A stretch of DNA of 64,000 bases. Origin: an uncultured Collinsella sp. GTDB lineage: Bacteria > Actinomycetota > Coriobacteriia > Coriobacteriales > Coriobacteriaceae. Where the stretch lies: NCBI GenBank assembly GCA_900758375.1, contig CAAERJ010000040.1, positions 1 through 64,000 on the forward strand. The letters are read 5' to 3'. Below are positions 36,874 through 44,503 of the stretch, piece by piece. How positions within the stretch are numbered: the stretch's first letter is position 1; each line of letters starts with the position of its first letter. The position numbers and the translations under genes are program-made. The notes beneath the pieces were generated by a model. That model had not been told where the DNA came from. It did not search any database and was given only the letters and a program-made list of their open reading frames with translations.

Positions 36874-36892
36874 AACTTATTTAGGAGATGAG

Positions 36893-37387
36893 TCAGAGGG
36901 CGCCGAGGAGGATGGCGTAGGTTGTGGATTCTCCGAGCTTGAGCTCGTCACCGGGGTTGAGCTGGGCGGAGCGGCCGGGCTCGACCTGGGTGCAGACGTT
37001 CGTCGCGCCGTTTACCACCACGGTTCCGTTGGTGGACGACAGGTCCTCAACGTACCAGACATTTTGGTCATCGCACCACACGTGGGCATGGCGAGCCGAA
37101 ACGTCATCGCCCACATCGGTGATGCCGCCCTCCCCCGTTGCCAGCGCGCCGATCTCGACGCCTTCCTCACTCGGCTGAATCCAGCGCGGGACGCTCACCG
37201 CGTAGCCGTTTTGCACGCGCAGCAGTCCCAGCGGATGCGCCGGCGCGACCTCGTGCTCGCCCGACTTGGAACCAAGGCGGGCGTGAGAGCAAACGGCATA
37301 GGGAACGAATCTTGCGGATGTACTCCTCGACGTCAGGCAGGTAAGCCCCACGAAGTCACCGGGGAGGCCCAAGCGGCCCGGCACCAC
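36893..37387 (-). pseudogene. Truncated FHA-domain gene copy
   Basis: The last 110 residues or so (PAHPLGLLRVQNGYAVSVPR, RWIQPSEEGVEIGALATGEG, VEDLSSTNGTVVVNG) match the C-terminus of the FHA protein encoded at 43562 with only scattered substitutions. The preceding ~190 residues of that protein are missing. Upstream of about 37260 the frame reads unrelated sequence to an uncertain start. The FHA core (SARHAH, SSTNGT) is intact, so a small FHA protein could still be made, but a truncated duplicate is more likely. It marks the left edge of an AT-richer island. Confidence 0.65.
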
Positions 37388-37815
37388 TTCCAGATTCTGA
37401 CCAGGGCGAGTCGTTCGCCGGTGGCTGAAGGCTCGCTCCCACCCAAAAGGGGAGATTCGCGTTGTTCCCCAATCGCTCTCGCATCTTTCATTTTGCTCGA
37501 GGTGGGCTATAAAAACTTTCCTGGTGAAAGGCGGCGATTGGTTTCCTTTCTTTCTAGAGGAGCGCGCCTGTAATCTGTTTTCATCCTAAATCAAGTTAAG
37601 ATCGGACCTTCCAGAGGCAAGTCGACTCAAACTGCGAGGCTCCATGTTGGAATAAAGAGCGCTGTCGAAGTGCCAACAACACAAAGCTTGCCAGTCTCAA
37701 ATAGAACCTTTTGGGAGTCCGATTGGGCCGCACACCGAATCCCCGCTGGTGGTTTTTTATAGCTGCGCAACAATAAACAAGGTTAGTGCCAGTCCAGCAT
37801 GAAATTGAGGAACGT
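37388..37815. other. Left edge of the AT-richer island
   Basis: No gene recognised. Base composition falls here from GC-rich to about half AT, and no trace of the missing FHA 5' part is seen. The last 60 bases should hold the promoter of the maturase gene (AT-rich stretch TGGTGGTTTTTTATAGC). Confidence 0.4.
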
Positions 37816-39174
37816 ATGCATTTTTTCTCAGTAAGTGATCGTCGTTACTGCTTCGATGAGGTCACTCGCAATTGCTTTCAGGTTGACCAAGCATCAGAAG
37901 ATGCGCTTCGCATATTTGAAGCATCGGGAAGAACGGTCAACTCGAAGTTGCTAACAAAGTCACTTGCTGCGAAAGGCTACGACCAAACGACCATAGCAGA
38001 ACTTGAAGACGACATTGATGAGTATCAACGATTGTCTGAGCGGACTTTCTTAACAAAAGACACGCCTCGAAAACTTAGATCCATCGAACTCCACGTTTCA
38101 CATGCATGCAACCTTGGTTGTAGTTACTGTTTTGCCGGTAAAGGAGATTATGGAACGTCTCCTCTGCTGATGACAGACGAGATAGCCTTCAAGGCGGTCG
38201 ACTACCTCGTCGCAAGTTCATCGGAAAACGAAACGCTTGCGATCGTCTTTTTTGGTGGGGAACCCATGATTAACGAGCCGCTGATATGGAAAACGGTCGA
38301 CTATTCAAAAAGAATATACCCCAATAGAAACTTTACCTATTCTATTACGACCAACGGAACGCTTTTGAATGACACTGCTGTGAATTCTTTCAAGGAGCAC
38401 GGGTTTTCTGTTCTGATTAGTCTCGATGGTACAGGATGCAAGCACGATGCATCGCGCCCGTACAAGACGGGAGGCGGCTCTTTCTCCGATATCGACAAAA
38501 ACGTTCGTCGTTTTTCCGAGTCGTTCCCCTTCGGCGCAAGAGCGACCTTAACAAATAATAACTGTAACCTTGTTGAAGACTATCTTCAGTTTAAAGAGAT
38601 GGGCTTCAGAAGGATTTACTTCTCGCCCGTGAGCTCATTCGATGAGAATATCAAACTCGACGAACACTCATTAAACAAAATCAGGGCGGGCCTAATAGAT
38701 TTGGCGGATCAATATCTCAAACAGATTGATCAAGGGGAAAAGCCCTTGTTTAGAACATTGAAAACTGCAGTTGATTTGATTATGAGCAACAGGATCGCCT
38801 TTGTCGGATGCGGGGCTGGCAGGCGTTTTATTTCCGTGACTCCCGAAGGGGACGTATACCCCTGTCACAGGTTTGTCGGGATGATGCGATTCAAAATGGG
38901 CAACATCGTCACCGGAATTGACGAAACTAGGTATATTGAAAACTGGAGTCAGGGTGTCGAAAAAAGAATTGACTGTACGGACTGTTGGGCTCGGTCTTTC
39001 TGTGGTGGGGGCTGTAGCTGGGAGGCTGCAGACGAGCACGGCTACTTGCCCAAGAGTCTACACCCTGCATCATGTGAATATAGAAAAATGTGCTACGAGA
39101 TGGCTTTTGACCTTATTTCCCGCCACTCATCTTCGCAGGAGAAAAATCAACGAGAAGCTACTGTATCGGAATAA
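37816..39174 (+). CDS. Radical SAM/SPASM peptide maturase (ranthipeptide/SCIFF-maturase-like)
   Basis: 452 residues from the ATG at 37816 (GAGGAACGT upstream). Residues 1-80 look like a peptide-recognition (RRE/PqqD-like) domain (HFFSVSDRRYCFDEVTRNCF). The radical SAM cluster motif CNLGCSYC lies near residue 100, with FFGGEP and SITTNGTLLN typical of the fold. The C-terminal SPASM region holds Cys in VGCGAGRRF, YPCHRF, DCTDCWARSFCGGGCSWEA and ASCEYRKMC, enough for two auxiliary [4Fe-4S] clusters. Enzymes of this build make thioether bonds from Cys to other residues in ribosomal peptides. Two Cys/Asp-rich peptides follow at 39344 and 39578. Codon use is AT-richer than in the flanks. Confidence 0.88.
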   Translation: MHFFSVSDRRYCFDEVTRNCFQVDQASEDALRIFEASGRTVNSKLLTKSLAAKGYDQTTIAELEDDIDEYQRLSERTFLTKDTPRKLRSIELHVSHACNLGCSYCFAGKGDYGTSPLLMTDEIAFKAVDYLVASSSENETLAIVFFGGEPMINEPLIWKTVDYSKRIYPNRNFTYSITTNGTLLNDTAVNSFKEHGFSVLISLDGTGCKHDASRPYKTGGGSFSDIDKNVRRFSESFPFGARATLTNNNCNLVEDYLQFKEMGFRRIYFSPVSSFDENIKLDEHSLNKIRAGLIDLADQYLKQIDQGEKPLFRTLKTAVDLIMSNRIAFVGCGAGRRFISVTPEGDVYPCHRFVGMMRFKMGNIVTGIDETRYIENWSQGVEKRIDCTDCWARSFCGGGCSWEAADEHGYLPKSLHPASCEYRKMCYEMAFDLISRHSSSQEKNQREATVSE

Positions 39175-39282
39175 GCGGTTCAGCGCATTGCTGTCACCAT
39201 TGTGGAGGTGTTCGTTCTTCTGATTACCGTCTGCGAAGCTTATTGCTACATTCGCCGAAACCATTCTAGAAATATGGTGAAC

Positions 39283-39311
39283 TAGACATCTTGGTTTGTT
39301 ATACACAATAT
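39283..39311 (+). promoter_or_regulatory. Possible promoter of the precursor peptide genes
   Basis: TAGACA (39283) and CAATAT (39306) separated by 17 bases, 33 bases before the first precursor start. The -10 match is weak; the separate position suggests the peptides can be expressed more strongly than the maturase. Confidence 0.35.
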
Positions 39312-39343
39312 TGAGGTTTTTCTGCACTCAAAGGGAGGTAGTC

Positions 39344-39547
39344 GTGAAGCATATTCATCCGATTAATCCAGGAAGTGGCGACGAGGCAGGCGTGAAGCCG
39401 ATGTCTTTTGACTGCCTCTTGGGCATTACTGACATCTGTACTGTTTATGATAAAGCAGATGGCTGTGGTGCATACGATTACTGCGACTATGACATGGATG
39501 GCGGCAGCATCTGCGTTGTAGATCACTGTGGCATTGATCAAACGTAG
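39344..39547 (+). CDS. Cys/Asp-rich precursor peptide 1
   Basis: 67 residues from a GTG behind AAAGGGAGG. It begins MKHIHP, as does the next peptide. A leader without Cys (to about residue 22) is followed by a core with six Cys at 24, 32, 41, 47, 57 and 62. Each is followed by an Asp after 2-5 residues: C-T-V-Y-D, C-G-A-Y-D, C-D-Y-D, C-V-V-D, C-G-I-D and the looser C-L-L-G-I-T-D. This CX2-5D pattern is what is expected if the radical SAM enzyme joins Cys sulfur to an Asp side-chain carbon, as in the freyrasin (CX3D) ranthipeptide. It is acidic and small, like a secreted RiPP. Confidence 0.8.
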   Translation: MKHIHPINPGSGDEAGVKPMSFDCLLGITDICTVYDKADGCGAYDYCDYDMDGGSICVVDHCGIDQT

Positions 39548-39577
39548 TCTCTAATTGGATTAAGGTGAGGAGCTGTT

Positions 39578-39757
39578 ATGAAGCATATCCATCCTGTTGG
39601 TTCAAATGAACATCCTCCCGTTGAGCCTTGTTGTCTTGGAGTTGATATATGCAATTTTTACGACATCGCCGAGTGCCCTGTTGCGGATTGGTGCTATGTC
39701 GATAAAGAATCAAGCTGTGTTTTGCCAGCAGATTGGTGCGATCCAGTTGACGAGTAG
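39578..39757 (+). CDS. Cys/Asp-rich precursor peptide 2
   Basis: 59 residues from the ATG at 39578 with GGTGAGGAG upstream. The start MKHIHPVGSNE parallels peptide 1. Seven Cys at 18, 19, 25, 33, 39, 47 and 54 pair with Asp at 23, 29, 37, 42, 52 and 58: C-L-G-V-D, C-N-F-Y-D, C-P-V-A-D, C-Y-V-D, C-V-L-P-A-D, C-D-P-V-D. The block L-G-V-D-I-C-N-F-Y-D aligns with L-G-I-T-D-I-C-T-V-Y-D of peptide 1. The two genes look like a duplicated precursor that diverged in the core, so one maturase may act on both. Confidence 0.8.
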   Translation: MKHIHPVGSNEHPPVEPCCLGVDICNFYDIAECPVADWCYVDKESSCVLPADWCDPVDE

Positions 39758-39835
39758 TTTTGTGGCTAGGAACTATTTGGTCCAATTCAGAATAAGATGG
39801 GAACAAATACCAAAATCTCGTGTCTGGGAGGAGTT

Positions 39836-39943
39836 ATGCCATTATTGCAAGGTCTCGTTGGATTAGCCTTTATACTTGCGTTATATCTGGCACCTTTTTT
39901 AATTCTATTCTTCATTATCCGACTCTTTCTTCGGAGAAAATAG
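39836..39943 (+). CDS. 35-residue membrane peptide of the RiPP cluster
   Basis: An ATG with GGGAGGAG at ideal distance opens 35 codons. Residues 6-29 form one membrane helix (LVGLAFILALYLAPFLILFF) and the end is basic (RLFLRRK), giving an N-out/C-in or bitopic anchor. It lies 78 bases after precursor 2 and before a terminator. It could serve immunity, export assistance or be an independent small membrane protein; no homologue is recognised. Confidence 0.55.
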   Translation: MPLLQGLVGLAFILALYLAPFLILFFIIRLFLRRK

Positions 39944-40008
39944 GAGTGTCACGCAAACATTAGCGTAGCTTTCTTCCAATATGAGCCGAGCATTGGCAAG
40001 TGGAATAA

Positions 40009-40057
40009 GAAGCCCGACCGTTCGCCACATGAAAGTGATCGGACGGGCTTCTCTATT
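40009..40057 (+). terminator. Terminator of the precursor operon
   Basis: GAAGCCCGACCG (40009-40020) and CGGACGGGCTTC (40040-40051), one mismatch, followed by TCTATTT. Confidence 0.75.
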
Positions 40058-40146
40058 TAACCCGGGCCGCCACCCATAGCGGCTTTCCAAGCGTATTCTC
40101 AGTGCAAAGCAATCGTCAGTTTAATCCTATGCGCTGATACCGCATT

Positions 40147-40272
40147 TCATTTGTTCGGCTCGAATTCTACGGCCTGGCAACCCTCGCACTCTCCGGCAAA
40201 TGGATTGAACGCGAAGGCAGAGATGATGTGTGCGTGGACATCGAGGCTGCTGTAGGCAACATACTGGGACAT
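40147..40272 (-). other. Possible 41-residue ORF or gene remnant
   Basis: On the minus strand an ATG behind GGGGG opens a protein starting MSQYVAYSSLDVHAHI and ending FNPFAGECEGCQAVEFEPNK. It has a CxxC pair and natural amino acid composition, unlike the other frames here. It could be the end of a decayed gene or a small peptide gene downstream of the ABC exporter. Confidence 0.3.
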
Positions 40273-40643
40273 GGACCCCCGCTGCGCGTGGTATGCGGCC
40301 CGGCATATTCATTGCCGTCCAACCCCGTGTAGTTGCAGCAAAGGGTGGAACCTCAATGCTCAGCTCATGTTGTCCGTGGGACACGAGAATCGTAAGTACA
40401 CTTTGGTGCGATTCTCACGCTGATACTGAGCCACCTGGAATAAGATACGTCGCGACAACACTTCGCTTCACCTCTGTCTCGACAAGATGACGTAGACTAA
40501 AGTTTCCTTTAGTAAGAGAACGAGAACTATATCTGAAAGCGTTGCGATGGCGTGAAGGCACCGAGTCCGAACCGCCTGAATGCTACGTGCATCTGCATCG
40601 CCTTTTTGTTATCTCTGCCAGTTGGGTAGCACTACACTTGTCA
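40273..40643. other. Intergenic region downstream of the ABC exporter
   Basis: No gene seen. It contains small dyads GAGAATCG / CGATTCTC (40385-40416) and ACTAAAG / CTTTAGT (40496-40513), and a GCGATG...CATCGCCTTTTT hairpin near 40544-40607 that could terminate plus-strand transcription. Confidence 0.35.
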
Positions 40644-42296
40644 TCATTTACCCTGGTACATGCTGCCTAAATCCACTACCCCTTCTACCGCGCCGACCAT
40701 CTCGTCATCGTGAGAGACAACGATGATCAGCTGGCTTTGCTTGTTGCGCTTAACATAGGCCGCAAGCTCGGCGCGGCTTACAGCGTCTAACCCAGTCGTG
40801 GGCTCGTCGAGTACCAAAACTGACGACTTGCGTGAAATCGCCGACCATAAGTACACTCGGCGCAGCTCACCGCCCGAAAGCGCGGAGCAACGTTTCCCGA
40901 GCAACTCCTTCACGCTGTTTTCCAGCGAAAGTAGGCCATCTACACCCCGGTGATAGGAAGAAAAGGGCGTGTCGAAATACTCTAACAGCTCTTTCACCGT
41001 TTCGTCCGGCGCGAAGCACGACTGTGGGCAGCACGATATCTCTCTCGCACGTATGTAATCCAAGTCGCATTCTTCGATTGGCACGCCGTTGTATTTTACT
41101 TTGCCTTTCGATGAGTATAGCCCGAGCATCAAGTAAAGAAGTGACGTCTTGCCTCTTCCGTTTTCCCCAACTATGCAATATGTACCAGGACCGGAAAACT
41201 TGAAAGAAAACCCGCCGAGGACCTCTCGGACAGATCCGTCTGGAAGGGCAACCGAGAATTCCAAATCAGATACCGAAATGTCATTTATTTCATCGAGTTT
41301 AGCTAAATCGGTCCGATTCCACCCCGATCTCTCCTTTTCTCTCGTCGCGATAGCCGTCCTATCCCATGATGCTTTGGCATCTTGATAGGATTTGAACAAT
41401 GACATCATACTTTTCAAAGTCTTAAAGAGAACCGCGAAGTATGTACCGATGATAGTGTACTCGCCTATTGACATAGTTCCGTTAATGATTCGTACTCCGG
41501 AAACAACAAGTATCACCGCTTGAAACAACGCTGCGAAAAGACCATCGAGCGATGTCAGAGAATATGATAGCTTTCCGGAGCGCAAAACTTTGGGAAAATA
41601 GCTCTTAAACCCAGCGTCGAGCGCTTGTTCGCTCTTGCCGTACGAAGATGTCAGTTGAATGTTGAGAATCTGATTAAGCTGCGATGCAATTGCGGCGTAA
41701 AAGGCGCTGTCCGCCTCTTTCTTCTCATACGTGACCCTATACAAAAGTTTCCTCAACCCAGTAATTACACAGAAATACACGATGAGGAGAATGATGGAAA
41801 ACACCGCGAGAGTTGAATCAATTGACCATATGATAAGCAATACGATGGGAATGGCTACAATGGACAGCGGCGCACTGATAAAATTCGCCAAAACGAAGGA
41901 TGAGACCACGCTGGAGTCGGAAATAATCCGTTGCGTTGTATAGGCTGGATCGATGGTCCGACTCACCAAGTAATCGTCTCTTTCAAAACGCAAGACGGCC
42001 TCCCTGAGAAGATCAAAGGAAAGTCTCGTGGTTATGCGAATGGAAAGTGTTCCTGCAAAATAAGTAAAGAGGGTGGAGAAAACTCCTATTGACGCAACCA
42101 GGAGCGCGAAGAGTACGGCGTCTCTTTCGCTGCGGTTACCGAGAAGAAAATCTAAGAATTTCCCGTTCACGTATGGCATGGCATAGGAGAGAGCGGTTCC
42201 AATCACCGTGATAGCAATGAAGACGAAAGCCCCTTTTGCTCTGATGAACCTCGAGAGAACGCATCGAATCAAGGAAGGCCCCAATCTACCCGCCAC
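40644..42296 (-). CDS. ABC transporter (fused membrane and ATPase domains), probable peptide exporter
   Basis: 550 residues starting at a GTG. Six membrane helices in residues 1-300 are followed by an ATPase domain with Walker A GENGRGKTSL, Q-loop CCPQSCFAP, signature LSGGELRRV, Walker B SVLVLDEPTTGLD and the switch His in VVSHDD. There is no N-terminal C39 protease domain, so leader removal would need another protease. It lies in the island on the opposite strand to the precursors, with the same AT-rich base use. Export of the modified peptide is the obvious role but rests on proximity. Confidence 0.85.
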   Translation of the reverse strand: MAGRLGPSLIRCVLSRFIRAKGAFVFIAITVIGTALSYAMPYVNGKFLDFLLGNRSERDAVLFALLVASIGVFSTLFTYFAGTLSIRITTRLSFDLLREAVLRFERDDYLVSRTIDPAYTTQRIISDSSVVSSFVLANFISAPLSIVAIPIVLLIIWSIDSTLAVFSIILLIVYFCVITGLRKLLYRVTYEKKEADSAFYAAIASQLNQILNIQLTSSYGKSEQALDAGFKSYFPKVLRSGKLSYSLTSLDGLFAALFQAVILVVSGVRIINGTMSIGEYTIIGTYFAVLFKTLKSMMSLFKSYQDAKASWDRTAIATREKERSGWNRTDLAKLDEINDISVSDLEFSVALPDGSVREVLGGFSFKFSGPGTYCIVGENGRGKTSLLYLMLGLYSSKGKVKYNGVPIEECDLDYIRAREISCCPQSCFAPDETVKELLEYFDTPFSSYHRGVDGLLSLENSVKELLGKRCSALSGGELRRVYLWSAISRKSSVLVLDEPTTGLDAVSRAELAAYVKRNKQSQLIIVVSHDDEMVGAVEGVVDLGSMYQGK

Positions 42297-42442
42297 AAAA
42301 CATCAATCACTGATACCTTACACCTCAACACAACAGGAGCGAAGATTTGCCAATGAGACTGCTTTAAGATTGCCTTGGGCCAATACGATCTCAAGCTCTT
42401 CCTACAAGAGAGTCGGAATCGGACATCTCCTCCGACGAACCT

Positions 42443-42486
42443 GGCAATCGGGCGGTTGAAATATCTTTTTCAACCGCCCGATTGCC
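42443..42486. terminator. 19-bp perfect inverted repeat
   Basis: Arms at 42443-42461 and 42468-42486 are perfect complements around a 6-base loop. It sits between the decayed methyltransferase and the exporter gene. The T run is short, so it may terminate in either direction or be a mobile-element end. Confidence 0.6.
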
Positions 42487-42611
42487 ACAATAGATTTGAG
42501 CATCCGCCCACAAACATCCGCGTTTTATACCCATCAAATCCTTTGCCTTTTGTCGTCTAGACTAGAAAAATCGCTCGAAATAACGCAACCGGCCTGCTCG
42601 CTTGAAGAAAC

Positions 42612-43330
42612 CTAAGCCCGTAACGTAGATGTGCAAACTTCCGAAACGCCTTGCGCGGCATAGTGCGTATAAACTTCGTCAACCGCCTCAGAAATATCTG
42701 AGTATCGCGCCGGGTCAAAAGCATACGATGTCGCAGCTATACCCTGCACCCATTCGGAACGCGGATTAATTGAATAGCCACACAGCATCATCATACATGC
42801 ATCTAGACCTGATTTCCCAAGTATCCGACGTATTGATGAGAGCATCGCGGGTCGCCCCTGCACCATCGTCGTCACCCCTATTAGCAGTATTTACCGTTTT
42901 TCTCTAAATGCGTATCGCCACCCTTAAGAATACGAAGTGTTTTATCCAGACCCGATTGTCCTCCATCTCAAACGAAGGGATAAGGAATCTCATCCGGAAT
43001 CGGCAGTAACGGAGGATTCACAACGACAAGCGAAAAACATGAGTCATCTCTCAGAGGGGAGTAAAGGCTCCCCTCAAGCACCCTAGTTTCGTCATCCAAA
43101 GAGTTGATGGCAGTGTTTTTCTTACAAAGGTCGACAACAAAAGGGTTGATTTCTACAGATGTTACATCCATGCCACAGTTGGTAAGTATCAGGCCCTGTA
43201 TTCTGGGGCCAGAACACAAATCGAGAGCCTTCCGTGCGCTCTGCGGTGTAAGGCGCCAATCTCAGCAAATCTGTCCCACAATACTGCGCTGAAGAACAAG
43301 ACGGAACCCCTGAGCCAAACTCCCCTATAC
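42612..43330 (-). pseudogene. Decayed class I SAM-dependent methyltransferase
   Basis: Fragments in shifted frames spell a small-methyltransferase (MTS) domain: KALDLCSGPRIQGLIL (motif I), TSVEINPFVVDLCKKN, and VVVNPPLLPIPDEIPYPF (motif IV, N-P-P-L). The next codon is TGA where Gly of G-D-G-G is expected; reading on gives D-G-G-Q-S-G-L-D. Another TGA lies 5' of motif I (near 43266), and a frame change leads to the C-terminal part starting MVQGRPAMLSSIRRI. At least three lesions make it inactive. It may once have modified the peptides of this island. Confidence 0.7.
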
Positions 43331-43517
43331 CTTATTAAGGCTAAGACAGGCAAGTTCACGCACCCGGCATATTCCAGAATAACATCCTATTGTTTTAGAT
43401 GCTCTACAAGCATGAACAGCCGCGAATCGGAAAGATCTTCTAGTTTCGCCCCGACTGACCGCCAAGGGCCAAAATGGCCCCTCCATCCCCGGGCGACTGG
43501 CTCTGGCGCGCCGAGGA

Positions 43518-43563
43518 GTGTCCCCAAGTGCCGGCAGAAAAGGAACGTCCCTAACTGCCGGCT
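43518..43563. repeat. REP-like intergenic repeat, second copy
   Basis: GTCCCCAA is followed by CCGGCAG...AACGTCCCTAA...CTGCCGG. The core AACGTCCCTAA (43544-43554) is shared with 31133-31143. It abuts the 3' end of the intact FHA gene, at the right edge of the island. Confidence 0.5.
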
Positions 43564-44500
43564 AGAGGGCACCGAAGAGAATGGCGTAGGTAGTGGATTC
43601 GCCGAGCTTGAGCTCGTCGCCGGGATTGAGTTGGGCGGAACGGCCGGGCTCGACCTGAATGCAGACGCGCGTGGCCCCGTTTACCACCACGGTTCCGTTG
43701 GTGGACGACAAGTCCTCGACGTGCCAGATATTTTGAGCATCGCACCAGATATGGGCATGGCGGGCCGAGACATCGTCGCCGACGTCGGTAATATCGCCCT
43801 CACCAGTGGCCAGCGCGCCAATCTCAACACCCTGCTCACTCGGCTGAATCCAGCGCGGGGCGCTCACGACAAAACTGTTTTGCACGCGCAGCAAGCCCAA
43901 GGGGTGCGCCGGGGCGGGTTCGCGTTCGCCCGCAGCCAGCGACATGCCAAGCGAACGCGGCGTGGATGTGCCTCCGCCACAGGTCGCGTGTGCGTAGTCG
44001 ATGGAATAGTTCACCGAGGACCGCACATCCGCCGAACAACCGACGGCGACAAACAGCACCAGCACGGCCTCGGCGCGCTCGGCGGGCATGAGTTCCGCCG
44101 CCTGGGACAGGCGATCGAGCGCGTTGCGATAGAGATTCGTGTCCTGGTGGCACTCTTCGAGCGCGCGTACCATCGGTTCACCTGCAGGACCGCACACCAT
44201 ATTGATCACAGCCGTGGAGTCCATGGGATTGCGCTGGCGCAGGGCCAGTTGCGACATAATACGCGCAGCCGAGGTACCGTATTCGGCAAAGTAGCGCTGC
44301 TGAAGCGTGCCGACCGGCGCGCGAACGATAAAGCGGGAAACCCAAGAGCGATCGGCGGCTCGGCTCTGCGGGCTGCGGCCGTCGGCGAGCGGACGGGACG
44401 AAAGCACCAAGCCGCACAGCTCGATATGGCTCAGATGCGCCGCGCGCTTAAAGATGTCAAACATGGCCCCGCATGGGGTGAGCTCAACTTGAGATGCCAT
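43562..44500 (-). CDS. FHA-domain protein
   Basis: 312 residues. The first ~190 residues form a helical domain of unknown type (RAPVGTLQQRYFAEYGTSAA, RNALDRLSQAAELMPAERAE). The C-terminal FHA domain has the phosphothreonine-binding signature spread over VEIGALATGEG, DDVSARHAHIW and VEDLSSTNGTVVVNG. It probably reads threonine phosphorylation by the kinase encoded directly upstream (its gene starts 3 bases after the kinase stop). A truncated copy of its last third lies at 36893. Confidence 0.85.
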   Translation of the reverse strand: MASQVELTPCGAMFDIFKRAAHLSHIELCGLVLSSRPLADGRSPQSRAADRSWVSRFIVRAPVGTLQQRYFAEYGTSAARIMSQLALRQRNPMDSTAVINMVCGPAGEPMVRALEECHQDTNLYRNALDRLSQAAELMPAERAEAVLVLFVAVGCSADVRSSVNYSIDYAHATCGGGTSTPRSLGMSLAAGEREPAPAHPLGLLRVQNSFVVSAPRWIQPSEQGVEIGALATGEGDITDVGDDVSARHAHIWCDAQNIWHVEDLSSTNGTVVVNGATRVCIQVEPGRSAQLNPGDELKLGESTTYAILFGAL

Positions 44501-44503
44501 GAC

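Noticed and set aside
40127..40384. 85-codon minus-strand frame at 40127-40384
   Set aside because: Arg/Cys/Pro-rich nonsense composition; another minus frame in the same place gives a more natural 41-residue peptide.
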